61,229 nt of DNA from Alphaproteobacteria bacterium (GCA_016869435.1 VGEB01000006.1:1-61229), one strand, 5' to 3'; counted from the first letter of the stretch, positions 52,611 to 61,229 are shown. Notes: generated from the letters alone by a model not told the origin. Program-made: numbers and translations.

Positions 52611-53903
52611 ATGGCGAATGTGGCGGTGGTCGGCGCCCAATGGGGCGACGAGGGCAAGGGTAAAATCGTCGACTGGCTGTCGCTCGAGGCTGACGTCGTC
52701 GTGCGCTTCCAGGGCGGACATAACGCCGGGCACACGCTGGTTATCGACGGCGTCACCTATAAGCTTGCGCTGCTGCCTTCGGGAATCGTTCGGCCGGGCA
52801 AGCTGTCGGTGATCGGCAATGGCGTCGTGGTCGATCCGCATTTCCTCGTCGGCGAAATTGATCGGCTTCGGGAGCAGGGAGTCGACGTATCGCCGATGAA
52901 TCTCAAGATCGCGGAAAATGCGCCGCTTATCCTTTCGCTGCATCGCGAACTCGACGCGCATCGCGAGGAGGCGGGCGGCGGCGCCAAGATCGGCACGACC
53001 AAGCGCGGCATCGGTCCCGCTTATGAGGACAAGGTCGGGCGCCGGTCGATCCGCCTCATGGACCTCGCCGAGCCCGATTTGCTCGACGACAAGATCGCTC
53101 GCGCGCTCGCGCATCACAATCCGCTGCGGCGAGGCCTCGGCCTGCACGAGGTCGAAGCAGGCGCCTTGCGCGAGGAGCTGCTGTCGGTGGCGCCCCGCAT
53201 CCTGCCCTTCATGGACGCGGTGTGGGAACTGCTCGAAGACAATCGCCGCGCCGGCAAGCGCATCCTCTTCGAGGGAGCGCAGGGCGTGCTGCTCGACGTC
53301 GACCACGGCACCTATCCTTATGTGACGTCGTCGAACACGGTAGCGGCGTCGGCGGCCAGCGGCTCGGGCCTCGGACCCGGCGCGATCGGCTATGTGCTCG
53401 GCATCGCCAAGGCCTATACGACGCGGGTCGGCGGCGGCCCGTTTCCGACCGAACTTCACGATGCGATCGGCGAATTGATCGGCGATCGCGGCCGCGAATT
53501 CGGCACCAACACGGGGCGACGGCGCCGTTGCGGCTGGTTCGACGCCGTGCTGACGCGTCAGGCGGTAAAGACGTCGGGCATCAATGGCGTTGCGCTCACC
53601 AAGCTCGATATCCTCGACGGCTTCGACGAGATCAAAATCTGCACCCATTACACGCTCGACGACAAGCGCATTGAGCGCCTGCCGGCGTCGCAGGCGTCGC
53701 AGGCGCGGGTGCAGCCGGTCTATGAGAGCTTCCCCGGCTGGCGTGAATCGACGAGCGGCGCGCGCTCCTGGGCGCATCTGCCGGCGCAGGCGATCAAATA
53801 TGTCCGGCGCATCGAGGAGCTGATTGACGCGCCGATCGCCTTGCTCTCGACGAGTCCCGAACGCGCCGACACGATCCTCGTGCACAATCCGTTTCAGGAT
53901 TAA
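52611..53903 (+). CDS. purA: adenylosuccinate synthetase
   Basis: 430 aa GTP-dependent enzyme joining IMP and aspartate in AMP synthesis. N-terminal [17 protein letters not shown] carries the P-loop and catalytic Asp, HNAGHT the nucleotide loop, and the later [13 protein letters not shown] contains the guanine-binding motif. ATG 52611 is normal for the family and the length is standard. A terminator lies upstream at 52561. Confidence 0.96.
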   Translation: MANVAVVGAQWGDEGKGKIVDWLSLEADVVVRFQGGHNAGHTLVIDGVTYKLALLPSGIVRPGKLSVIGNGVVVDPHFLVGEIDRLREQGVDVSPMNLKIAENAPLILSLHRELDAHREEAGGGAKIGTTKRGIGPAYEDKVGRRSIRLMDLAEPDLLDDKIARALAHHNPLRRGLGLHEVEAGALREELLSVAPRILPFMDAVWELLEDNRRAGKRILFEGAQGVLLDVDHGTYPYVTSSNTVAASAASGSGLGPGAIGYVLGIAKAYTTRVGGGPFPTELHDAIGELIGDRGREFGTNTGRRRRCGWFDAVLTRQAVKTSGINGVALTKLDILDGFDEIKICTHYTLDDKRIERLPASQASQARVQPVYESFPGWRESTSGARSWAHLPAQAIKYVRRIEELIDAPIALLSTSPERADTILVHNPFQD

Positions 53904-53970
53904 GCGATGAGGGGGTCTTTGATTGCTGGGCTGCTCTGTATTCGCAACGAAGCTTCTGCTGCCCTCAAGC

Positions 53971-54021
53971 AGTCCTCATCCTGAGGAGCCGCTGAAAGCG
54001 GCGTCTCGAAGGACGAGGACT
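53971..54021. repeat. alphaproteobacterial palindromic repeat
   Basis: 51-base element with inverted ends agtcctc / gaggact and an internal hairpin gccgctgaaagcggc. Recognised type of dispersed rhizobial-class repeat (…catcctgagga…ctcgaaggacgagga…). Lies between purA and the DUF2948 gene. Confidence 0.78.
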
Positions 54022-54129
54022 GCGGTCAGGAGATAGAACGGTCGCATCTTGGCCAATATTGCCGCTGCCGCCGCGCATAGGGTTGCGTCCCCCACTACCC
54101 TTCGCCATATGGGCGAAGGAGGAGAGGAT

Positions 54130-54621
54130 ATGGAGCCACCCAGCCGGCCTTGTGAGCAACACGCTTTGCGCCTGCATGCGCTCGACGGCGAAGACCTTTC
54201 GCTGCTTTCGGCGCATCTGCAGGACGCTCTGGTGCGCGTTGGCGACATCGCCTTTATTCCTGAAAGGCGCCGGTTCGCGTTGGTCGGCTCGCGGTTCGAC
54301 TGGGCCGCCGAGCTCGACGGACGGTTGGAGCGATGCCGCTGCGGCCTCCATTTCGAGGGCGTTCAGCGCGTGCGTTGTCAGCACGTCGCGCGCGATCGGC
54401 CCGACTCCATACTCGAACTGCTGGCGGTTACTTTCGAGCCCGACGCCGAGCCGCCGTCGGGCGTCGTCCGGCTTTTCTTCGCTGGCGGGGCGTCGATCGC
54501 GCTCGACGTCGAATGCGTTGAGGCGCAGCTCTGCGACGTTGGGCCGCGCTGGAAGGTCGGCGCCCGTCCGGCCCATGATCTCAGCGGCGAACTTGACGAG
54601 GGCGCTCCCCGAGGGCCATGA
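54130..54621 (+). CDS. DUF2948 protein
   Basis: 163 aa. LRLHALDGEDLSLLSAHLQDA and IAFIPERRRFALVGSRFDW define the DUF2948 family, function unknown, normally found next to hisD in alphaproteobacteria as here. ATG 54130 has AAGGAGG seven bases ahead; the earlier in-frame ATG is not family-like. Ends 27 bases before hisD. Confidence 0.88.
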   Translation: MEPPSRPCEQHALRLHALDGEDLSLLSAHLQDALVRVGDIAFIPERRRFALVGSRFDWAAELDGRLERCRCGLHFEGVQRVRCQHVARDRPDSILELLAVTFEPDAEPPSGVVRLFFAGGASIALDVECVEAQLCDVGPRWKVGARPAHDLSGELDEGAPRGP

Positions 54622-54648
54622 CAGCCGGACTTCCGGCTGGAGAGGAAC

Positions 54649-55950
54649 ATGACCCTGCGTTTGGACGCTGCGGCGCCCGATTTTGAACAGCGTTTCTCGT
54701 CGCTGCTCGCCATGAAGCGGGAGGCGTCGCAGGATGTCGACGCGACCGTTCGCGGCATCATCGAAGATGTCGTGTCCCGCGGCGATGCGGCGCTCATCGA
54801 CTACTCCAGACGCTTCGACCGGATCGACCTCGAGGAAACCGGCATCGCCGTTTCGCGTGAAGAGGTCGCCGCAGCGGAATCCAAATGTTCGTCCGAGCAG
54901 CTTGCGGCGCTCGATCTGGCGCTCGCGCGGATCACCGCTTTTCACGAGCGGCAGAAGCCGCAGGATTTGCGCTTTCGCGACACAGCCGGCGTCGAGCTCG
55001 GCTGGCGCTGGACGCCGCTCGACTCGGTCGGGCTCTATGTGCCCGGCGGCACCGCCGCCTATCCCTCTTCCGTGCTGATGAATGTCGTCCCGGCGAAGGT
55101 CGCTGGCGTGAAGCGCATCGTCATGGTGGTTCCGACGCCCGGCGGCCATGTCGAGCCGCTGGTGCTCGCCGCCGCGGAACGTTCGGGCATCGATGAAATA
55201 TACCGCGTCGGGGGCGCGCAGGCGGTGGCGGCGCTCGCCTATGGCACGAAGACGATCGCGCCCGTCGCCAAGATCGTCGGGCCGGGCAACGCCTGGGTCG
55301 CGGCGGCGAAGCGCCGGGTGTTCGGCCAGGTCGGCATCGACATGATCGCCGGGCCGTCCGAAGTGCTGATCCTGGCCGACGCAACCGCCAATCCCGACTG
55401 GATCGCCGCCGATCTTCTCGCGCAGGCCGAGCATGACGAATCCGCGCAGTCGATCCTCATCACCGACGACGCGGCGCAGGCCGACGCAGTTGTCGCCGCC
55501 GTCGAGCGGCATCTGGCGACGCTTTCGCGCAAGGAGATCGCCGGCGCCTCATGGCGCGACTATGGCGCGACGATCGTCGTGAAGAGCCTCGCCGACGCCA
55601 TTCCGCTCGCCGACCGCATCGCCGCCGAACATCTCGAAATCATCAGCGAAGACGCCGAAGCGCTGGCGGCGCGCGTTTCGAACGCCGGCGCGATCTTCAT
55701 CGGCGCCTACACGCCCGAGGCGGTGGGCGATTATGTCGGCGGCTCCAATCATGTGCTGCCGACGGCGCGTTCGGCGCGCTTCTCGTCAGGCCTGAGCGTG
55801 CTGGACTTCGTCAAGCGCACGTCGATCCTCAAATGCGACGCAGAGTCGCTGCGCGCCATCGGCGCCGCCGCCGTGACGCTCGGCGACGCAGAAGGCCTGC
55901 AGGCCCATGCGCGCTCGGTGTCGATACGCCTCAATCAGCTTGGGGCGTGA
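54649..55950 (+). CDS. hisD: histidinol dehydrogenase
   Basis: 433 aa zinc enzyme oxidising histidinol to histidine with two NAD+. YVPGGTAAYPSSVLMN, GPGNAWVAAAKRRVFGQVGIDMIAGPSE and DLLAQAEHDESAQ (zinc ligands Gln/His) are diagnostic, as is the ending GGSNHVLPTARSARFSSG. Full length. In a DUF2948-hisD-UPF0262 run typical of the order. Confidence 0.96.
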   Translation: MTLRLDAAAPDFEQRFSSLLAMKREASQDVDATVRGIIEDVVSRGDAALIDYSRRFDRIDLEETGIAVSREEVAAAESKCSSEQLAALDLALARITAFHERQKPQDLRFRDTAGVELGWRWTPLDSVGLYVPGGTAAYPSSVLMNVVPAKVAGVKRIVMVVPTPGGHVEPLVLAAAERSGIDEIYRVGGAQAVAALAYGTKTIAPVAKIVGPGNAWVAAAKRRVFGQVGIDMIAGPSEVLILADATANPDWIAADLLAQAEHDESAQSILITDDAAQADAVVAAVERHLATLSRKEIAGASWRDYGATIVVKSLADAIPLADRIAAEHLEIISEDAEALAARVSNAGAIFIGAYTPEAVGDYVGGSNHVLPTARSARFSSGLSVLDFVKRTSILKCDAESLRAIGAAAVTLGDAEGLQAHARSVSIRLNQLGA

Positions 55951-55953
55951 GGC

Positions 55954-56433
55954 GTGGAATCAAGCGAGTCGAAGCGGCTCATTTCCGTCACGCTCGACGA
56001 AAATTCGATCGGCCGCGGCTCTGCGGATCAGGAGCATGAGCGCGCCATCGCGATTTACGATCTTTTGGAGGAGAACAGTTTTGCGCTCGTCGGCCATGAG
56101 GGCGGGCCTTACGCGCTGCTGATTTCGCTCGCCGACGCCAAGCTGGTCTTTAAGATTTGCGACGCGGAGGGCGTCTGTCTCGTCACACACATTCTCTCGT
56201 TGACGCCATTCAGACGCATTCTCAAAGACTATTTCATGATCTGCGAAAACTATTATGCGGCGATCCGCCATGCGACGCCGAGCCGGATCGAGGCGATCGA
56301 CATGGGCCGTCGCGGACTCCATAACGAAGGCGCGCAACTTCTTCTCGAACGCTTGAAAGGCAAGATCGACACGGATCAGGACACGGCGCGCCGCATCTTC
56401 ACGCTGATCACGGCGCTTCACTGGAAAGGGTGA
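55954..56433 (+). CDS. UPF0262 protein
   Basis: 159 aa soluble protein (UPF0262). [24 protein letters not shown] and the [21 protein letters not shown] segment are the family signature. Function unknown. GTG start directly follows the hisD TGA (three bases between), so it is coupled to hisD. In many relatives the next gene is the LMW phosphatase found here only at 58059. Confidence 0.9.
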   Translation: MESSESKRLISVTLDENSIGRGSADQEHERAIAIYDLLEENSFALVGHEGGPYALLISLADAKLVFKICDAEGVCLVTHILSLTPFRRILKDYFMICENYYAAIRHATPSRIEAIDMGRRGLHNEGAQLLLERLKGKIDTDQDTARRIFTLITALHWKG

Positions 56434-56449
56434 ATTTGACGCTGGCGCG

Positions 56450-56559
56450 CTTTCCGATCAGACGGAATCGTCTAATCGACAAGAAATCGCGCCAAGTTAA
56501 GAAGCTGGAGCAAGTTCTGATCGAAAAAGTCTATCAACTTTTTCGGAACTTGCTCTAGC
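56450..56559. repeat. RIME-like Hyphomicrobiales palindromic element
   Basis: Two successive hairpins: cgatcagacg / cgtctaatcg (56455 region, one mismatch) and gagcaagttc...cgaaaaagt / acttttTCG-gaacttgctc (56508-56555, with a small bulge). This layout matches the widespread rhizobial intergenic mosaic elements. It separates UPF0262 from the inserted GNAT-fusion gene. Confidence 0.78.
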
Positions 56560-56618
56560 GCCAATGCTGCAGCGTCACGCATCGCGATGCTCGATTGTTT
56601 TGCACTGGAATGCTTCGC

Positions 56619-58043
56619 ATGGGAAAAAATCATTCGGATCATTTTGCCGAGCTGCGGCTGACGATGGAAGCGGAAGGCGGCGAACTTCTTCGCGCCTTCG
56701 TGCGCGAGGCGTCGCTTGTCGAAGGCGTCCCCCCCGCGGCTGCGAGCCTGATCGCCGCCGACGCTGAGCAAATTTGGCCGATTCTCTGCCAGTCGAGCGC
56801 GCAGTCGGAGCGCGCGTCGATCCTGCTCTCGTCGGAAAAACGCGAAGTGCGCGCGCGGATTCTGCTCAACGGCCACTCGCGGTTTTCCGCAATCTTGCCA
56901 TCGCTCGGCGCGCGTTTGCGACGGGACGCCGGATTTTCCTACCGTGAACGCGGCGTCGACGGCTGGGAGATCGCGCTCCATCGCAGCATCGAGAGCGCTT
57001 GCGAAGCGACCAGCGTCGAGGAGCCGGTCGACGAAGTTGCGGCGCCGACGGAAGCGGTGCAGATCGACGCCCCTCGGCAGGGCGACTCGGCGGCGATCGC
57101 GCGTTGCTTCCTCGCCGTCTACGGACATAATTACATTCATCGCGAAGTCTTCTCGCCGCATCGCTATTGGCGGAAAGTCGAGAGCGGCGAGCTGATCCCG
57201 ATGGTGAGCCGCGACGCGCGCGGCGAGGTGATCGGGCATGTGGCGCTGGAGCGAGAACCCGGCGCGACGGTCGCCGAACGCGGCGAAGCGGTCGTTCTGC
57301 CCTCTTACCGCGGACATCATCTCCTGGAGCGCATGACCGAGCGGCTGACCGACGAGGCGCTGAGGCTAGGGCTCGTCGGCATCTACGCCGAGCCCGTCAC
57401 CACGCATACGTTCTCGCAGCGCAACGATGAGCGCGCCGGCATGCCGACGACCGCCATTCTGCTCGGCGCGGCGCCCGAGACGCTGCATTCAAAAGACCTG
57501 CCCGTGCCGACGGCGGGGCAACGCCAGAGCTTTCTGCTGACGTTCCGCTTCCTGCAGCCGTCGCGCGCCTGCGAGATCGTCGCGCCGAACGACTATCGTG
57601 ACGTCATTTCGGCGACATATGATCGTCTCGGCGTTCGAATTTCTCGGCGCGACGCCAAGACGCCGACCGAGACGCGATCGACGACGAGCATTACCGTCAA
57701 CGACGGAGGCTACGGCAGGATTCGCTTCGAGACGATCGGATCGAACGCCGCCATCGAACTGACGCAAGCGATCAGTGACATCGACAGTCTGGGCGCTCGC
57801 GCGGTTCAGCTCTCCGCGCATATCGGCGATCCGGGCCTGCCCCTTCTGGTGGAGCGCGCGCGCGCGCTCGGATTCTTCTTTTGCGGACTGGCGCCGGCCT
57901 TCTCTGAAGGCGGCGACCTGCTGCTGATGCAGCGCCTGATCGAGCCGCTCGACATCAGCGCGCTACAATTGTTCTCGGATCAGACGAAAGAGCTTGCCGC
58001 CTTCATTGAACGGGATCGGCAGTCGGCGCCGAACCTGCGATGA
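56619..58043 (+). CDS. GNAT acetyltransferase with extra N- and C-terminal domains
   Basis: 474 aa. Residues 1-125 are helical and strand-rich with some resemblance to RsbW/anti-sigma-type ATP-binding folds (LTMEAEGGELLRAFVREASL). The 148-300 region is a GNAT fold (DAPRQGDSAAIARCFLAVYG, with the acetyl-CoA region LPSYRGHHLLERMTERLTDEA, where the usual RxxGxG is degenerate). The 300-474 part is of unknown type. ATG 56610 is an alternative start. It lies within an otherwise conserved hisD neighbourhood. Confidence 0.7.
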   Translation: MGKNHSDHFAELRLTMEAEGGELLRAFVREASLVEGVPPAAASLIAADAEQIWPILCQSSAQSERASILLSSEKREVRARILLNGHSRFSAILPSLGARLRRDAGFSYRERGVDGWEIALHRSIESACEATSVEEPVDEVAAPTEAVQIDAPRQGDSAAIARCFLAVYGHNYIHREVFSPHRYWRKVESGELIPMVSRDARGEVIGHVALEREPGATVAERGEAVVLPSYRGHHLLERMTERLTDEALRLGLVGIYAEPVTTHTFSQRNDERAGMPTTAILLGAAPETLHSKDLPVPTAGQRQSFLLTFRFLQPSRACEIVAPNDYRDVISATYDRLGVRISRRDAKTPTETRSTTSITVNDGGYGRIRFETIGSNAAIELTQAISDIDSLGARAVQLSAHIGDPGLPLLVERARALGFFFCGLAPAFSEGGDLLLMQRLIEPLDISALQLFSDQTKELAAFIERDRQSAPNLR

Positions 58044-58058
58044 GCATGGGTTAGCGTC

Positions 58059-58499
58059 GTGACGCGGCCCCAGTCGATCCTCTTCGCATGCACGCTGAAC
58101 ACTGTTCGATCGCCCATGGCCGAGGCGATCGCAAGGCACTATTTCGGCCGCGAAATCTATTTCGCTTCGGCGGGACTGAAGCGCGGCGCGCCGGACCCAT
58201 TCGCAATCGCGGCGATGGAGGAAATCGGCGTCGACATTTCAGCGCATAGACCGCATACGTTCGAAGATCTCGAAGACTCAAATTTCGATCTGATTGTGAC
58301 TTTGTCGCCGGAGGCGCATCATAAGGCGCTGGAGTTCGCCCGCACCATGGCCGTCGACGTCGTCTATTGGCCGACGCCGGACGCGACCGCCGCCCAGGGA
58401 TCGCGCGACGCCATACTGGACGCCTATCGCGACGTTCGTGAGAGATTGACCGGGCGAATCAAGGATCTTCTCGGCCACGGGCCGCGGCCGAGCAATTGA
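58059..58499 (+). CDS. low-molecular-weight tyrosine-phosphatase-like protein
   Basis: 146 aa. The active-site loop CTLNTVRS (C11, R17) near the N-terminus and the YWPTPDAT segment with the general-acid Asp mark the LMW phosphatase/arsenate reductase-type fold. In alphaproteobacteria this family normally follows hisD-UPF0262; here it starts 15 bases after the GNAT gene, from GTG 58059. The physiological substrate is unknown. Confidence 0.88.
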   Translation: MTRPQSILFACTLNTVRSPMAEAIARHYFGREIYFASAGLKRGAPDPFAIAAMEEIGVDISAHRPHTFEDLEDSNFDLIVTLSPEAHHKALEFARTMAVDVVYWPTPDATAAQGSRDAILDAYRDVRERLTGRIKDLLGHGPRPSN

Positions 58500-58538
58500 G
58501 CAAGCGCGCCTTTCCAGAAGTAAAACAACAACGCGGAT

Positions 58539-58568
58539 GTCATTCCCGACGCGCGCAATCGGGAATCC
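58539..58568. repeat. short inverted repeat
   Basis: 8-bp stem attcccga / tcgggaat with a 9-base loop, a common small palindrome in intergenic DNA of the order. Found with a larger repeat at 58594 in the 194-base gap between the phosphatase and amidase genes. Confidence 0.6.
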
Positions 58569-58593
58569 TAAATCACAATAAATGTGTCGAATT

Positions 58594-58677
58594 CGTCATT
58601 GCGAGCCGCAGGCGAAGCAATCCAGAGTCGCGCCCATGGCTTTGGATCGCTTCGTCGCTGCGCTCCTCGCAATGACG
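58594..58677. repeat. dispersed palindromic repeat
   Basis: 84-base element with long inverted ends cgtcattgcgag / ctcgcaatgacg and inner gcgaagcaatcca / tggatcgcttcgt. This class of repeat (…cattgcgagcg…gaagcaatccag…) is widespread in alphaproteobacterial genomes. It lies next to the amidase end. Confidence 0.75.
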
Positions 58678-58693
58678 ATGCGACAAACCAAAA

Positions 58694-59869
58694 TTAGAGC
58701 GACTTCTTCATCTGCGCGCAGAAGCGCTGGGCGAAGGCGATCAATGCCCGATCGCCGCCATGGCGGCCGACGAAGGAAAGGGCGACGGGCGCATCGCTGG
58801 TCGGCAGCGGAATGCTGATCTGCGGCAGGCCGAAAAAGCTGGCGATCAGAAAGAGGCGCATCATCTGATAGCGCTTGGCGTCGAGCGCCTCTTCGCTTTC
58901 GGTGAGCAGCGGCGCGCGAAACGGCGTGGTCGGCATGACGATGACGCCGCGCGCGCCAAGCATCGCGTCAATTTTTGGCCGCGCCTTGTCGCGGAAGGCT
59001 GCGGCGGCGTCCCTTTGGTCGGCGGTGACTTTCGCCGCATAGGCGAAACGTTGTTCAACGCCCATGCCGAAAGTGGGGCTGTTCGCCGAAATCCAGGCGC
59101 CATCCGCCGCCCAGGCCTCGAAGGCCTGCATATTGCGAAATTGCGCCAGCGCCGTCTTGAAAAAATCCTCGCCGAGCGTCGCTTCGCGCCAGGGCGCGAA
59201 TGCTTTCAAGGCGTCGATCGGTTGCGCCGCGGCCGAGGCGAAATACATTTCGACTCCCGAAAAGGCGTCGGTGAGCAGCAAGACTTCTCCGACCTCGACG
59301 TCCTTTGCGTCCGCCGGCAACAGCGCTTCGCCGACCGACGCCATGACGCCGATGTCGCGGGCGAACCAGCCGATCGAGTCGAATGACGGCGCGAGTGGGA
59401 TAATTCCTTCCATCGACACGGCGCCGTGCGAGGCGCGGAGTCCGAAAACGCCGCAAAAGGCGGCCGGCGCGCGGCAGGAGCCGGCGGTGTCGGTGCCGAT
59501 GGCGAAATTAACAAGTCCCGCTGCGACGGCGACCGCCGAGCCTGAAGACGACCCGCCCGGGTGCCGATCCTGCGCCGCCGGATTGATCGGCGTGCCGTAA
59601 TGCGGATTGGCGCCGAGCAGACTATAGGCCATCTCGTCCATATTGGTCTTGCCGACGAGGTGCGCGCCTGCGTCAAGCAAGCGATCGACGACAGTCGCAT
59701 TGCGCTCGGCGGCGGTATGCGTTTGCGCCCATTTCGGATGGCCATTCGTCGAGACGTGCCCGGCGACGTCGATGTTCTCCTTGACGACGAAAGTCGCGCC
59801 GGCGAGCGGCCCTGAAGTTCTTGTGCTCTGGTTGAGAACGACAGAGAGCGCGCCGAGATCAACTTTCAT
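58694..59869 (-). CDS. amidase-signature hydrolase
   Basis: 391 aa. Catalytic Lys K30 (FVVKENIDVAG), the Gly/Ser-rich GGSSSGSA at 105-112 with the cis-Ser near 108, and nucleophile S131 in GTDTAGSCRAPA form the Ser-cisSer-Lys triad. At 391 residues it is shorter than most amidases (about 450-500), losing part of the C-terminal region but keeping the core. Substrate unknown; amide hydrolysis in nitrogen scavenging is inferred. Confidence 0.88.
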   Translation of the reverse strand: MKVDLGALSVVLNQSTRTSGPLAGATFVVKENIDVAGHVSTNGHPKWAQTHTAAERNATVVDRLLDAGAHLVGKTNMDEMAYSLLGANPHYGTPINPAAQDRHPGGSSSGSAVAVAAGLVNFAIGTDTAGSCRAPAAFCGVFGLRASHGAVSMEGIIPLAPSFDSIGWFARDIGVMASVGEALLPADAKDVEVGEVLLLTDAFSGVEMYFASAAAQPIDALKAFAPWREATLGEDFFKTALAQFRNMQAFEAWAADGAWISANSPTFGMGVEQRFAYAAKVTADQRDAAAAFRDKARPKIDAMLGARGVIVMPTTPFRAPLLTESEEALDAKRYQMMRLFLIASFFGLPQISIPLPTSDAPVALSFVGRHGGDRALIAFAQRFCAQMKKSL

Positions 59870-60043
59870 CGCGGCATCCTTCCTAAGGCGGCTTGAGCGT
59901 CGGCGCGGCGGGAATAGAATTGTGCTTAGGCGCCAATATACTCAAGATTGTGGCGAGACGAAATGAGGCGCGAACGCCGTTGTTGCGCGGTCCGCAGGCT
60001 TCCGCCAGAGTGCGCGCCGCGGCGCGACGATTGGAGAAGCGAG

Positions 60044-60139
60044 ATGGATGAATTCGGCGGCGGCTTTATGCGCAATATGATGATCGGTTTCGCGCTGGCT
60101 TTGGCCTTTTCGATCGTTTACGTCTGGTACACCCGCTAG
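60044..60139 (+). CDS. 31-residue single-helix membrane peptide
   Basis: 31 aa from ATG 60044 with ggag seven bases upstream. A short Gly/Asp N-terminus leads to one membrane helix (MMIGFALALAFSIVYVW) and ends YTR. Too short for family assignment. The good ribosome site and hydrophobic composition support expression. Confidence 0.45.
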   Translation: MDEFGGGFMRNMMIGFALALAFSIVYVWYTR

Positions 60140-60194
60140 GCTGCGCGCTTCATCTCGCATCGTTGAGCCTATGTGAGAAAGTTCCACAAGCCCT

Positions 60195-60629
60195 ATGGAC
60201 CCTTGGATTTCACATATCGCCAATTCAGTCAGCGCAGATCCTGGCGCCGTGCGACTGGCGATCGGCCATGTTTTCGGATTTTTGCTGAAACGATATCCGA
60301 ACGGCGAAGCTGATGAAGTTATCGACATGATTCCGGGAGCGCGCGACGTCATCGCCGACGCCGCCACGTCAGTTCCGCCGAAGCGGAGTCTCGCAAGTCG
60401 CGCGCTGGGGAGCATGGGCGGGCTGATTGGCGGGCAGAAAGGCGGAACCTTGGAGCTGACGTCGCACCTTCTGGCGTTGGGCTTCACCAACGATCAGCTC
60501 AAACGCCTTACGCATGAGATTTTCGGCGGCGCGGCGCTGATCGCCGGACGAGAAAAGGTGCAGCGCCTGACTGATCCAATTCCTGGTCTTTCCGGATTCC
60601 TGTGGCCAGACGCGAACGGCCGGCGGTAA
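60195..60629 (+). CDS. conserved protein of unknown function, DUF2780/2267-like
   Basis: 144 aa. MDPWISHIANSVSADPGAVRLA, a helical first half, a Gly-rich linker (SMGGLIGGQKGGTL) and a second half ending in DPIPGLSGFLW. The layout recalls DUF2780/VcgC-like proteins, but I am not certain. No signal peptide or metal motif. The ATG follows the small membrane peptide by 55 bases and may share its transcript. Confidence 0.55.
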   Translation: MDPWISHIANSVSADPGAVRLAIGHVFGFLLKRYPNGEADEVIDMIPGARDVIADAATSVPPKRSLASRALGSMGGLIGGQKGGTLELTSHLLALGFTNDQLKRLTHEIFGGAALIAGREKVQRLTDPIPGLSGFLWPDANGRR

Positions 60630-60731
60630 GACGGCGGTGGAACCTCAAGAATAGCTGTGTCGTTGCCTTCCAACATCGCCAGCGTATGCTGCTCTCCTGG
60701 TTGGTTTCCCCCTTGACGAGGAGAACGAGCG

Positions 60732-60893
60732 ATGACGATCCCGAGCGAACGAGAGACGCTTGCTATTTCCGGCGCCGCGGTCGGCGCGACGGTGGGCGCA
60801 TTGGTTGGTTCATTGTTCGGCTTGATCGGAATTGCGGCAGGAGCATTCGTGGGGGCCACGATCGGCGCCGCCGCTCGTCTCGCGAAAGCATGA
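60732..60893 (+). CDS. 53-residue glycine-zipper membrane protein
   Basis: 53 aa, too short for the default length cut-off. MTIPSERETLAISGAAVGAT, then Gly/Ala repeats at 3-4 spacing (GALVGSLFGLIGIAAGAFVG, GATIGAAARLA) form a glycine-zipper helix pair. GAGGAGA lies eight bases before ATG 60732, a strong ribosome site. Such peptides insert in membranes and self-associate, but the role is unknown. Confidence 0.55.
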   Translation: MTIPSERETLAISGAAVGATVGALVGSLFGLIGIAAGAFVGATIGAAARLAKA

Positions 60894-61229
60894 TGTGATC
60901 GGACAATGTTTTCGCGGCGTCGCTCTCGCCGAATTGCTCAATCATGCTTCGGGCGACTCGACGGCGCGGCCCCCCTTTTTCCGGCGCAACAGGAACGCCC
61001 GGCCAAAAAACATTGATCCCGCTGGAACGACGCCGCGCGCCGGTGTTGCGCCTCCGTGATCGTTTGGCGCCGCTCCAGCCCTTTCGCGCTGGCGACTGGG
61101 CGCTAGCAGCTTGTCGGACTTAAACACGGCGCGATGGTTCGGTTTAGAATCGGCTCGTTGATTCCCACCGGACCACGAGCGACTGTGGATGTCCAACTTC
61201 CGAACGATAGACCGGCAGACCGGATTTTT
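60894..61229. other. 336-base region at right edge, no gene supported
   Basis: No convincing gene. A minus-strand frame at 60942-61196 has an Arg/Pro/Gly-rich translation and no ribosome site, so it is not kept. A partial direct repeat gaccggc / gaccgga lies near the right end. The window may cut off the start or promoter of a gene to the right. Confidence 0.3.

Noticed and set aside
52599-53885. Long open frame antisense to purA
   Set aside because: It mirrors the real gene on the opposite strand; high GC content gives few stops. Arg/Asp-rich translation, no family resemblance, no ribosome site.
53965-55512. 515-codon open frame antisense to hisD
   Set aside because: A shadow of hisD with low-complexity, Arg-rich translation; no promoter or ribosome site.
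60942-61196. 84-codon minus-strand frame at the right edge
   Set aside because: Arg/Pro/Gly-rich composition, no ribosome site, no family resemblance.

Overview
This window looks like chromosome of a GC-rich alphaproteobacterium of the Hyphomicrobiales. A type II methanotroph or near relative (Methylocystaceae/Methylosinus-like) is my best guess, but no methane-oxidation gene is present to prove it. The order is suggested by small families typical of these bacteria (DUF2093, DUF4170, DUF6101, DUF2948, UPF0262), a PmtA-type methyltransferase, hisD followed by UPF0262, and several intergenic palindromic repeat classes known from rhizobial genomes. I saw no rRNA, tRNA, CRISPR array, prophage or insertion sequence.

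Layout. 0-8.8 kb: pmtA/mnmA, prs, an acyl-CoA synthetase, an IHF/HU-like protein, a protease inhibitor, a HemN-type oxidase and a small membrane protein. 8.8-18 kb: a compact RecD/Dda-like helicase, two membrane-associated unknowns, an HNH endonuclease and the sbcD-sbcC nuclease pair. 18-20.5 kb: a phosphate-type porin behind a good PhoB box, then a Sel1-repeat protein. 20.5-21 kb: an intergenic stretch with three terminator-like hairpins and a possible small RNA. 21-25.5 kb: lipid A/Kdo genes (lpxK, waaA), cysQ and small conserved families. 25.5-29.5 kb: a zinc-uptake cluster (tiny membrane protein, ABC ATPase, permease, binding protein, then a His-rich CobW GTPase) read from a promoter that overlaps a Zur-like palindrome.

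29.7-48.7 kb: rpsU, a TPR lipoprotein, a TerC/YjbE metal transporter, a PRC-barrel protein, a sorbosone-dehydrogenase-like protein, mtaB-dapF, an HTH/DUF2975/metallopeptidase cluster, carA, a YqeY protein, thiD, a WD40 protein and an O-antigen-ligase-like protein, a GAF histidine kinase joined to queG, an FzlA-like GST-fold protein, a SIMPL protein and an isolated nitrogenase-associated ArsC-like protein. 48.8-52.5 kb: one 1,220-codon frame that joins a full P2-type cation ATPase to an extra membrane helix and a complete HlyD/RND-type periplasmic adaptor. This is the most unusual object here. 52.6-61 kb: purA, then DUF2948-hisD-UPF0262, an inserted repeat plus GNAT-fusion gene, a low-molecular-weight phosphatase, an amidase and several tiny membrane proteins.

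Most of the window is housekeeping. The accessory or novel signals are the ATPase-adaptor fusion, the zinc promoter with its tiny first gene, the interrupted hisD neighbourhood, the 20.5-21 kb RNA-like region, and small membrane proteins near 60-61 kb. Function calls come from recognised family motifs in the translated sequence. No database search was run.
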